64,000 nt of DNA, taken from PALSA-505 sp036496025 (GTDB lineage Bacteria > Actinomycetota > Actinomycetes > Streptosporangiales > Streptosporangiaceae). The notes beneath the pieces were generated by a model, which saw only the letters and a list, made by a program, of their open reading frames with translations, ran no database searches and was not told the origin of the DNA. Below are positions 1 to 7,409 of the stretch, piece by piece (position 1 is the stretch's first letter; each line of letters starts with the position of its first letter). Location: contig DASXLW010000119.1 in NCBI GenBank assembly GCA_036496025.1, forward strand, positions 6,633 through 70,632, given 5' to 3'. Made by a program: the position numbers and the translations under genes.

Positions 1-2489
1 CGCAGCCGCTTCAGGTACTCCTTGTGCTCGACGCCGAACTTCTGCTCCTCATCGATGATCAGCAGGCCGAGCCGCTTGAACCTGGTCTCCGGTGACAGCA
101 GCCGGTGGGTGCCGATGACCACGTCGACGGTGCCGTCGGCCAGGCCCCGGAGGGTCTCCGCGGCCTCCGCGTTGCTCTGGAACCTGGATAGCGACCTGAC
201 CTCGACCGGGAACGGCGCGTACCGCTCCCCGAACGTCACGCCGTGCTGCTGGACCAGCAGCGTGGTCGGCACCAGCACGGCCACCTGCATTCCGTCCTGC
301 ACGGCCTTGAAGGCTGCCCTGACCGCGATCTCGGTCTTGCCGTTGCCGACGTCGCCGCAGATCAGCCGGTCCATCGGGACCGGGCGCTCCATGTCTTCCT
401 TGACCTCGTCGATGGCCCCGAGCTGGTCGGGCGTCTCGACGTAGGGAAAGGCGTCCTCCAGCTCGCGCTGCCAGGGGGTGTCGGGAGCGAACGCGTGCCC
501 GGGCGACGCGGTCCTGGCCGAGTACAGCCTGATCAGCTCGGCGGCGATCTGCCGGACGGCCTTGCGCGCGCGCCCCTTGGTCTTGGCCCAGTCCGCACCG
601 CCCAGCCGGTGCAGGCTCGGCGCCTCGCCGCCTGAGTACCTGGTCACCTCGTCGAGCTGGTCGGTGGGCACATAGAGCCGGTCCGGCGGCTGGCCGCGCT
701 TGCTCGGCGCGTACTCGATGACGAGGTACTCCCGGGTGGCCCCGGCCACGGTGCGGCTGGTCATCTCCAGGTACCTGCCGACGCCGTGCTGCTCGTGCAC
801 CACGTAATCGCCCGGCTCCAGCTCGAGCGGGTCGATGCCGCCGCGGCGCCTGCTCGGCATCCGTGCCGTCTCCCGCGCACCGACCCGCTGGCCGGCCAGA
901 TCGCTCTCGGTCAGCACCGCAAGCCTGGCCCCCGGCCAGCTGAAGCCGTGGCCGATCAGGCCGGTGGACACGTAGGGGACGCCGGGCTCCGGCGGTTCGT
1001 CCAGGTCGGCGAGGCGCGCACCGAAACCCTCCCCCCGCAGCAGCTCGGTGAGGCGCTGCGCCGGGCCGTGTCCTTCGGTGACCATGACGACTCGCCAGCC
1101 ATCGGCCAGCCAGCGCGCGACATGGGGGAAGACTCGCGCGGTGTCACCCCGGTAGGACTCCGCCGGCCTGGCCCCGGTGACGAACACCTGCCGCTCGCCG
1201 TGACCGTGCCCGGGTTCCGCCCGATGCGGCCGGATCGGCTCCGGCCCTGTCCCCTCGAGCCTTGTCCCGTCGGGCCCTGTCCCGTCGGGCCCTGTCCCGT
1301 CGAGCTCCGTCCCGTCGGGCCCCGCGTCGTCGGCATCGCCCACGCCGAACGGGGTGAGCGTCCACCACGGCAGTCCGAGCCGGTTGGCGGTGGCGCGCAC
1401 CTCGGTTATCGGCCGGAAAGCGGACTCGCCCAGGTCGATCGGCGCCTGTCCGCCCGCCGCCGCATTCACCCAGGACGCCTCCAGGAACTCCTCGCTGGTC
1501 CGGACCAGCTCGCCGGCTCTGGTCCTGATCCGCTCCGGGTCGCAGGCCAGCACGTAGCCGCCAGCCGGAACGTGGTCGAGCAGCAGTTCCATCCGCTCGG
1601 CCAGCACCGGAGCGAACGCCTCCATCCCCTCGACGGCGATCCCGTCGGCCAGCTTGCCGAGCACGTCGGACAGGCCGGGATGGTCGGCGGCCAGTTCCTT
1701 GGCCCGCTCCCGGACGGCGGGGGTGAGCAGCATCTCGCGACAAGGCGGCGCCCATAGCACGTTGGCCGGGCCGAGACTGCGCTGGTCGGCGACCTTGAAG
1801 TAGCGGATCTCATCCACCGTGTCGCCGAAGAACTCGATTCTCAGCGGGTGCTCTTCGGTCGGCGGGAACACGTCCAGGATCCCGCCGCGCACCGCGAGGT
1901 CGCCGCGCTTCTCGACCAGATCGACCCGGGTGTAGCCGATGTCGATCAGCCTGGTCAGCACCTCGTCTTGGTCGGCGGCCTGGTCCGGGGCCAGCCGCAC
2001 CGGATCAAGATCGCCGAGCCCGGCGACGATCGGCTGCAACAGGCCGCGGACCGGCGTAACCACGACCGCCAGCGGGCCAGCGACCGGATCCGAAGGGTCC
2101 GGGTGAGCCAGCCTGCGCAGCACGGCCAGCCGCTGCCCGACCGTGTCCGAGCGCGGCGACAGCCGTTCGTGCGGGAGCGTCTCCCAGGCGGGGAAGCACG
2201 CCACCGACTGGGCCGGCAGCAGCGAGCCGAGCGCGGCCGTGAGGTCGTCGGCCTCCCGGGCGGTGGCCGTCACGGCCAGCACGAAGCGGCCAGCCTGGGC
2301 GGCCAGGGCCGCGGCCACGAACGGGCGGAGCTCGGCCGGTCCGACCAGGTCCGCACCGCCCGGTCCGTCCGTGGCCGGGCCGGCCAGGTCCCTGTCGGCG
2401 GGCGCGACAGCCCCGGCGCGGGCCAGGTCAAGGGCAGCCCTGAGCTGTGGGTCATCGGCTATGACGCTGAGAAGTCCGGCGAGGCTCAT
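1..2489 (-). CDS. mfd: Transcription-repair coupling factor Mfd, N-terminal ~830 codons (runs off window)
   Basis: Mfd removes RNA polymerase stalled at DNA lesions and recruits UvrA. The frame opens with ATG at 2489 behind AGAGGAATT and stays open to base 1, giving about 830 of the ~1180 residues usual for the family. In order it shows a UvrB-like N-terminal module, the polymerase-interacting region (EPGDYVVHEQHGVGRY), and the start of the RecG-like translocase: a P-loop GDVGNGKTE near residue 710 and the DEEQ box (IIDEEQKFG) near 820. The C-terminal helicase lobe and D7 lie outside the window. Two oddities: the P-loop has Asn where an aromatic residue is usual (GDVGYGKTE or GDVGFGKTE), and a GPDGT repeat is inserted near residues 385-415. 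Identity is secure. Confidence 0.95.
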   Translation of the reverse strand, partial: MSLAGLLSVIADDPQLRAALDLARAGAVAPADRDLAGPATDGPGGADLVGPAELRPFVAAALAAQAGRFVLAVTATAREADDLTAALGSLLPAQSVACFPAWETLPHERLSPRSDTVGQRLAVLRRLAHPDPSDPVAGPLAVVVTPVRGLLQPIVAGLGDLDPVRLAPDQAADQDEVLTRLIDIGYTRVDLVEKRGDLAVRGGILDVFPPTEEHPLRIEFFGDTVDEIRYFKVADQRSLGPANVLWAPPCREMLLTPAVRERAKELAADHPGLSDVLGKLADGIAVEGMEAFAPVLAERMELLLDHVPAGGYVLACDPERIRTRAGELVRTSEEFLEASWVNAAAGGQAPIDLGESAFRPITEVRATANRLGLPWWTLTPFGVGDADDAGPDGTELDGTGPDGTGPDGTRLEGTGPEPIRPHRAEPGHGHGERQVFVTGARPAESYRGDTARVFPHVARWLADGWRVVMVTEGHGPAQRLTELLRGEGFGARLADLDEPPEPGVPYVSTGLIGHGFSWPGARLAVLTESDLAGQRVGARETARMPSRRRGGIDPLELEPGDYVVHEQHGVGRYLEMTSRTVAGATREYLVIEYAPSKRGQPPDRLYVPTDQLDEVTRYSGGEAPSLHRLGGADWAKTKGRARKAVRQIAAELIRLYSARTASPGHAFAPDTPWQRELEDAFPYVETPDQLGAIDEVKEDMERPVPMDRLICGDVGNGKTEIAVRAAFKAVQDGMQVAVLVPTTLLVQQHGVTFGERYAPFPVEVRSLSRFQSNAEAAETLRGLADGTVDVVIGTHRLLSPETRFKRLGLLIIDEEQKFGVEHKEYLKRL
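1245..1334. repeat. 15-bp tandem repeat inside mfd
   Basis: Six imperfect copies of a 15-bp unit (CCCTGTCCCGTCGGG on the plus strand) lie end to end. In the Mfd frame they encode repeated Gly-Pro-Asp-Gly-Thr pentapeptides at about residues 385-415. The period is a multiple of three, so copy-number change would not break the frame. The insert probably forms a flexible loop in the region before the polymerase-interacting domain. Confidence 0.9.
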
Positions 2490-2789
2490 AATTCCTCTGT
2501 TAGGCAGCACGAAGCGCCCGCGTCGCCAGAAGGGTACCCCGGCCCGCTAGCACCGGGGCCTAGAGACGAGCGGTGAAGGTACGCTGCCCCGCCCCGTGGC
2601 CGGTGACCGGCACAGTACGGGGCACTGCATCCATGATAGGTCCAACCTGAAGCCAGGCGGCCCGGCCTAGAGGACCGCCACCCGCGCGCTGTCGGCCGGC
2701 TGGGAAGGCAGACAGGGTGGTGGGCACACGATCGTGCATACCGAAGGTTGCCGTCGAAATTGACATCCAGCCGACTACGCTAAAGTTCC
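2490..2789. other. Divergent intergenic region between mfd and the methyltransferase-like gene
   Basis: I find no convincing ORF here. It must hold the divergent promoters of mfd and of the gene starting at 2790. A TTGACA hexamer (2760-2765) and TAAAGT (2781-2786) lie just before that start, but their spacing of 15 is short and TAAAGT is only 3 nt from the ATG, so the promoter assignment is weak. Confidence 0.5.
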
Positions 2790-3623
2790 ATGACTTCAGT
2801 GGGCGGTTCCGCGGAAGGATTCGCAGCCGACAGCAGCTCGCTGGGCACCCAGCCGGCGGACTGGACGTCCGCTGCCGGTACCCGCACACGGGCGGCGCAC
2901 CTGCATGGGACCGTGAGCGACCTGTTCGCCCGGTCCATCTATAACTACGGGCGTCAGCACGAGGGCGAGGCGATCAAGCTCCTGCAGGTCGGCTGCACCG
3001 GTCCGGCCGACGAGCTCGAGCTGGACAAGCTCCACGCCCACGGCATAGATGTCAGCATCCGCAGGATCGACCAGGAGAACAGCGAGGCGGATGGATCGGC
3101 CAGCGCGAGCCCGGGGGATATCGTCTTCGGCGACCTGCGGACCATTCCGCTGCCGTCCCGTGACGTCGGCGTGGTTTACAGTGCTCACCTGCTCGACCGG
3201 ATCCAGCATGTGGAATTGGTGCTCGACCGGCTGGTAGCCGCGCTGAAGCCGGGCGGCATACTGCTGCTGCGGTTCAGGGACCGCGAATGCGCGGCCGGGC
3301 TCCTTGACCGGAGGTTGCCGCAAATCGCACGGCGGGCAGTCTGGCACTGGCTGCGCCCGGAGCAAGAGGGTCCATTACCCGCTATATATGAGCCGCTGCT
3401 GTCGGTGGAAGGCGTGTACAGCTATGCCCTCGCTCGCGGCCTGGCGATCGGCGAGCGGCAGGCGTTGCGCGACCGGCCGCGACGACCGGCCCGCATGGCC
3501 TGGGGCGCGCCTCTGGCCTGCCGGCTGATCGCCGCGATGTCCCGGGGCAAGCACCCTGATGATCACGATGACCTGCTCTACGTCATCCGGAAGCCGGTCA
3601 ACAGGTTCGCCCGGGTGCTCTGA
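2790..3623 (+). CDS. Putative class I SAM-dependent methyltransferase
   Basis: A 277-residue protein with the outline of a class I methyltransferase. A degenerate motif I (LLQVGCTGPADELELDKL, about residues 65-82) is followed by an acidic strand end, then GDLRTIPLPSRDVGVVYSAHLLDRI and the post-motif LVAALKPGGILLLRFRD typical of Methyltransf_11-like folds. Motif I lacks the usual GxGxG spacing, so SAM binding is uncertain. The substrate is unknown. Downstream, after about 170 bp, lies the sulfurylase-like/APS kinase gene on the same strand. The ATG at 2790 has no Shine-Dalgarno (SD) sequence in front of it. Confidence 0.6.
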   Translation: MTSVGGSAEGFAADSSSLGTQPADWTSAAGTRTRAAHLHGTVSDLFARSIYNYGRQHEGEAIKLLQVGCTGPADELELDKLHAHGIDVSIRRIDQENSEADGSASASPGDIVFGDLRTIPLPSRDVGVVYSAHLLDRIQHVELVLDRLVAALKPGGILLLRFRDRECAAGLLDRRLPQIARRAVWHWLRPEQEGPLPAIYEPLLSVEGVYSYALARGLAIGERQALRDRPRRPARMAWGAPLACRLIAAMSRGKHPDDHDDLLYVIRKPVNRFARVL

Positions 3624-3796
3624 CGGCGCGAAATCCGAAGCGATGTCCGTCCCTCCGGAGGCGAGGGCTAGTATCAGCGCACTGACTGTCCGCACACCCC
3701 GCGGCCTGCGCGTGGTTTCCTACGGTGGCATTGGGTACCCGGGTGGCAGACACCGTGCACCAAGACCGGAGTGACCCGGCGCCGGGGGAGGTAGAA

Positions 3797-5380
3797 GTGA
3801 CGGCAGAGGCATCCTCCGGCGCGCAGGCGGATGTGGCGAGCTTGCCCGCCTGGGCGCCGGACGAGCGCTCCCTCGGAGATCTCGAGCTGCTGTTGGCCGG
3901 CGCGCTGGCCCCGCTGACCGGTTTCATGGGCTCCGCGGACGTGGCTGCCCTGGCCGAGCGCGGCACGCTGGCCGATGGGACGCCATGGCGGGCTCCGATC
4001 ACGCTGAACGTGCCGGCCCGGGCCGTGCCCGAGGGCGCGGATCGGCTGATCCTGCAAGATCCGGAGGGAGCGCCGCTGGCCATCGTCCGGATTACCGAAC
4101 GGACCGACCTCGGCGGACCGGCAAGCGCCGGAGTAGTCGATGGCCGCCCGGCCGGGGATTTGGTCAGGCTGGCCGGGCCGGTGTCCGCGCTGCGGGAGGC
4201 CGAGCACGGCCCGTTCCGGCAGTTGCGCCGCAAGCCGGCCGATATCCGGGCTGAGCTGGGCGACGGGCCGGTGCTCGCCTACGCCACCCGGACTCCGCTG
4301 CACGGACGCCAGATCGGCCAGCTACGGCATCTGGCCGGCCAGATGAAGGCCAGGCTGCTGCTGCTACCGCTCATCGCCGGTCCGGCGGGCCTGGTGGTGA
4401 CGGGAGAGTCACTGGTCCGCGCGGTCCTCGCGGCGCGGCAACTGCTGCCCTCCGGCACCCTGGTGGTCCCCGTGCCGCTGGCTCCGCGCCGCGGTCCCGA
4501 CACCGAGTTCGAGCTGATCTCCGTGGTGGCCCGGTCCTACGGAGCCACGCATCTGTTCAGCGACGCGGTGCCGGAAGCGGGGGGCAGGGCCGGCCAGGTG
4601 GACGTGCCCGGGGTGGCCCTACCGGTCGTCTCTCCCGGCGACTGGGCCTACGACCCCGCGGCCGAGGTGTGGCGGCCGCTGGCGCTGATCGAACCTGGGG
4701 CCGAACGCGGCGAGCTGAGCGATGAGGAGCTGGCCAGCCTGCTGGATCACGGTGACCCGCTGCCGTCCTGGCATACGCCCGAAGCCGTGGCGAACGAGCT
4801 GCGGCGCGCGCGGCCGCCACGGTACGAGCGGGGGGTGGTGGTGTTCATGACCGGGCTGTCCGGCTCGGGCAAGTCCACGATCGCCCGCGACCTGCGCGAC
4901 GAGCTGGCCGAACGAGGCGACCGCACCGTATCGCTGCTCGACGGGGACCTGGTCCGCAGGCTCCTGTCGGCCGGACTGACGTTTTCTCGAGCCGACCGCG
5001 ACCTCAACATCGCGCGCATAGGCTTCGTCGCGGCCGAGATCGGGCGGCACGGCGGCATCGCCATCTGCGCGCCCATCGCTCCCTACGCGCAGGCCCGGGC
5101 GCGGGTCCGCGAGATGGTCGCCCAGGCCGGCGGCGACTTCCTGCTCGTCTACGTGGCCACGCCGCTCGATGTCTGTGCCGCGCGGGACAGGAAGGGACTG
5201 TACGCCAAGGCGCGCGCTGGCCTGATCGAAGGCCTGACCGGGGTGTCGGACCCATACGAAGAGCCAACCGACGCCGACCTGGTCATCGACACATCGGCCA
5301 TGTCCCGCCAGGAAGCGGTCACGGCCGTCCTGGACCTGCTCACTACGGGCGGCTGGCTGGCGGCGGGCCGGGACAGCTGA
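3797..5380 (+). CDS. cysC: Sulfurylase-like domain fused to APS kinase (CysC)
   Basis: Residues 353 to the C-terminus form a complete adenylylsulfate kinase (APS to PAPS): P-loop GLSGSGKST, LLDGDLVR, the FSRADRDLNIARIG segment, KGLYAKARAG and DPYEEPTDADL. The first ~340 residues have the ATP sulfurylase/PUA-like layout (PLTGFM near the start, LPSWHTPEAVANELRRA before the kinase). However, the nucleotide motif QxRNPxHxxH reads ATRTPLHGRQIGQL, and the GRDHAG region reads THLFSDAVPEAG. The sulfurylase half therefore looks catalytically dead, perhaps scaffolding or regulatory. I place the start at GTG 3797, because GGAGG (3787-3791) sits 5 nt upstream; the frame is open back to 3725. No cysD or cysN is nearby. 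Confidence 0.85.
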   Translation: MTAEASSGAQADVASLPAWAPDERSLGDLELLLAGALAPLTGFMGSADVAALAERGTLADGTPWRAPITLNVPARAVPEGADRLILQDPEGAPLAIVRITERTDLGGPASAGVVDGRPAGDLVRLAGPVSALREAEHGPFRQLRRKPADIRAELGDGPVLAYATRTPLHGRQIGQLRHLAGQMKARLLLLPLIAGPAGLVVTGESLVRAVLAARQLLPSGTLVVPVPLAPRRGPDTEFELISVVARSYGATHLFSDAVPEAGGRAGQVDVPGVALPVVSPGDWAYDPAAEVWRPLALIEPGAERGELSDEELASLLDHGDPLPSWHTPEAVANELRRARPPRYERGVVVFMTGLSGSGKSTIARDLRDELAERGDRTVSLLDGDLVRRLLSAGLTFSRADRDLNIARIGFVAAEIGRHGGIAICAPIAPYAQARARVREMVAQAGGDFLLVYVATPLDVCAARDRKGLYAKARAGLIEGLTGVSDPYEEPTDADLVIDTSAMSRQEAVTAVLDLLTTGGWLAAGRDS

Positions 5381-5423
5381 GGCCCGGCCGCCGCGCAGGC
5401 AGGAGCCGGGGCGGGCGCGGAGG

Positions 5424-5693
5424 TCAGTCTTCGTCCTCGGCCTTGGCGCCCTCGTCGAGCCGGCCGCCGAACTCTCCGACCCGGGCCCGCAAGCCCCGGA
5501 ACCGGGTCGACAGCGACGATGACATCGCGTCCCGCTGCCTGGACAAGACCACGAAGCTGATGATCCCGCTGACCAGCAAGGCCAGGGCGAACAGCAGCAG
5601 ACCACGGGCGCCGATCAGGTAGAGCAGCAGCACCGCGGCGAGGAACAGGCCGAGCCTCGCGAGGGAGTAGGCAAGTGCAGGTCGCATGGCCAT
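5424..5693 (-). CDS. DUF4229 small membrane protein
   Basis: An 89-residue protein with two hydrophobic helices (LARLGLFLAAVLLLYLIGARG and LLLFALALLVSGIISFVVL), followed by a charged cytoplasmic tail beginning SRQRDAMSSSLSTRFRGLR and ending in an acidic run. This matches the actinobacterial DUF4229 family, whose function is unknown. It converges with the sulfurylase-like/APS kinase gene (43 bp gap) and follows the threonine dehydratase gene on the same strand by about 30 bp, so the two may be co-transcribed. Confidence 0.8.
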   Translation of the reverse strand: MAMRPALAYSLARLGLFLAAVLLLYLIGARGLLLFALALLVSGIISFVVLSRQRDAMSSSLSTRFRGLRARVGEFGGRLDEGAKAEDED

Positions 5694-5723
5694 CCCAGCT
5701 TATGCGGCTCGTGTTGCGTGCGT

Positions 5724-6701
5724 TCAGGCGGCAGGCTCGGCCACGGCATCGCCCACGATGGCGGCCAGCAGGGCGGGCTCGACGTTACCGCCGGACAGGA
5801 CGGCGACCGGCGCGCTGGCCGCGGGCAGCTCCCGCTCCCGAAGCAGGCAGGCAGCCACCGCGACGGCGCCTCCTGGCTCGCTCACCAGGCGAGCCTCGCA
5901 GGCGAGCCTGCGCACCGCAATCCTGATCTCCGCTTCGGTCACGGTCACGATCTCGTCGACGTAGCGGCGGATGTGCTCGAAGGTCAGCTCGCCCACCTGC
6001 TCGATCCGGAGCGCATCGGCGATCGTGCGCTGAGTCTGCTGCGGGTCCCAGGCGATCCGGTGGCCGGCCCGCAGCGATTCGCGGGCGTCCGCGGCCAGCT
6101 CGGGTTCCACTCCGACGATCCTGGTCTCCGGGCGTTCCGCTTTGATCGCGGCGGCGATCCCGGCGATCAGGCCGCCGCCGCTGACTGGGACGACGACGAG
6201 GTCGGCCGCCGGGCACTGGGCCGCGATCTCGAGCCCGACGGTGCCCTGTCCGGCGATGACGCCGAGGTGGTCGAAGGGCGGGATCAGCGTGTAGCCGTGC
6301 CGGGCGATCAGTTCCTCGGTGGCCGCGACCCGGGCGCTCAGGCTGGGGGCCACGGTCACGATCTCGGCCCCGCTCGCGCGCACCGCGGCCAGCTTGACCG
6401 GCGGGGCGTTGGCCGGGATGACGACGACGGCAGGGACTTCGAGCCGGGCGGCGGCGTAGGCCACGGCGCCCGCGTGGTTGCCGCTCGAATGGGCGATCAC
6501 GCCCCGTCGGCGCGCCTGCTCATCGAGCGCGCTGATCGCCGCGTACGCACCGCGGATCTTGAACGAGCCGGTCGGCTGCAGCGACTCGGCCTTGACCAGG
6601 AACCGCTGGCCGGGGAACGGCAGCAAGGGGGTGCGGACCGCGACGCCCGCGATCCGGTCCGCGGCGGCCGCGATGTCCGCCGCTGATACCAGGCCTGTCA
6701 C
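5724..6701 (-). CDS. Threonine/serine dehydratase (fold-type II PLP enzyme)
   Basis: Deaminates threonine (or serine) to a 2-oxo acid. The 325 residues show the PLP lysine in PTGSFKIRGA, the SGNHAGAVAYAAARL substrate loop, and the SGGGLIAGIAAAIK phosphate loop. There is no C-terminal ACT domain, so this is the short catabolic/TdcB-like architecture rather than allosterically regulated long IlvA. The start is GTG 6701, behind GGGTGAG. Serine racemase-like activity cannot be excluded from sequence. Confidence 0.85.
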   Translation of the reverse strand: MTGLVSAADIAAAADRIAGVAVRTPLLPFPGQRFLVKAESLQPTGSFKIRGAYAAISALDEQARRRGVIAHSSGNHAGAVAYAAARLEVPAVVVIPANAPPVKLAAVRASGAEIVTVAPSLSARVAATEELIARHGYTLIPPFDHLGVIAGQGTVGLEIAAQCPAADLVVVPVSGGGLIAGIAAAIKAERPETRIVGVEPELAADARESLRAGHRIAWDPQQTQRTIADALRIEQVGELTFEHIRRYVDEIVTVTEAEIRIAVRRLACEARLVSEPGGAVAVAACLLRERELPAASAPVAVLSGGNVEPALLAAIVGDAVAEPAA

Positions 6702-6810
6702 CCGCTCACCCTACGGGGCAGGGGTGCTGAGATGGCAATTTTTCGGAACTCAGGATGTAAACGCCTATTTGTCGGCACACTTAGGGACAACCTGCACGGG
6801 CAGAGAGGCG

Positions 6811-7008
6811 ATGATTGTGGACGACAACAGTGAGCGCCTGCTCACTCCTGGAGAGGTCGCTGCCCTCTTCCGGGTTGACCCGAAGACGGTCACCCGGTGG
6901 GCAGCCTCCGGCCGGATCAGCAGCATCCGGACTCCGGGGGGACACCGGCGGTTCCGTGAGGCGGAGGTCCACGCCCTGCTGCGCGGGGATGTGGAAGCAA
7001 GCCGGTAG
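6811..7008 (+). CDS. bldC: BldC-family MerR-like DNA-binding protein
   Basis: A 65-residue winged-helix protein consisting of little more than the MerR-type head: LLTPGEVAALFRVDPKTVTRWAASGRI, then RTPGGHRRFREAEVHALL. This is the BldC signature. In Streptomyces BldC binds as head-to-tail oligomers and holds back sporulation genes. The start may be ATG 6811 or GTG 6817: GAGAGG (6803-6808) is 2 nt from the former and 8 nt from the latter, which favours GTG 6817. It is transcribed divergently from the threonine dehydratase gene. A strong inverted-repeat terminator follows the stop. Confidence 0.9.
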   Translation: MIVDDNSERLLTPGEVAALFRVDPKTVTRWAASGRISSIRTPGGHRRFREAEVHALLRGDVEASR

Positions 7009-7017
7009 GTTCTGACG

Positions 7018-7071
7018 CGCCGCCGTTCCAGGCGCGGCGGCGTGCCCCTGCAGCCGGCCGGCTGCAGGGGC
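7018..7071. terminator. Double hairpin between convergent bldC and the 7098 gene
   Basis: Two adjacent dyads lie here. One is an 8-bp stem CGCCGCCG/CGGCGGCG (7018-7025 with 7035-7042, 9-nt loop). The other is a perfect uninterrupted 28-nt palindrome at 7044-7071 (half-site GCCCCTGCAGCCGG). No U-tract follows, as is common in high-GC actinobacteria. The position between convergent genes suggests a bidirectional terminator. Confidence 0.75.
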
Positions 7072-7097
7072 GAGGTCAGGCCAGAACAGGGTCAGGG

Positions 7098-7397
7098 TCA
7101 GGCCGGGTCATGACCATCGTGCGGGGCAGGGTCTGACCACGAATTCTCACTGGGCCACGAATTTTCGCGCTGCGCGCGATACGCGAGGAACTCGCGCTGC
7201 AGTGCCTCGTCTTCCTCCTGCCAGCGCTGGCGGCGGATCTGCACTTCCTCCTCGGTCAGCGCGTTCTTGGCCAGCCGCTCATAGTCCGCGTCATCGGGGC
7301 CGATTTCCACGTAGGCATCCCCGATGATCCGGCCGCCCTCGCCGATCGCCGACTCGGGGACCATGAGGTTCCCGTTCGGCAGCCTAATGACGAACAT
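7098..7397 (-). CDS. Uncharacterised partner protein of the LF-like protease
   Basis: A 99-residue soluble acidic protein, not recognised. The N-terminus (MFVIRLPNGNLMVPESAIG) looks like a beta-rich module with a conserved-looking GDAYVEIGPDD turn. The middle is a charged helix (LTEEEVQIRRQRWQEEDEALQREFLAYRAQ). It starts 12 bp after the stop of the zinc-protease gene, behind AAGGTGATC, a good anti-16S match, so the pair is one transcription unit. An inhibitor, immunity or chaperone role for the protease is possible but purely inferred from position. Confidence 0.7.
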   Translation of the reverse strand: MFVIRLPNGNLMVPESAIGEGGRIIGDAYVEIGPDDADYERLAKNALTEEEVQIRRQRWQEEDEALQREFLAYRAQRENSWPSENSWSDPAPHDGHDPA

Positions 7398-7409
7398 CGT
7401 CAGATCACC

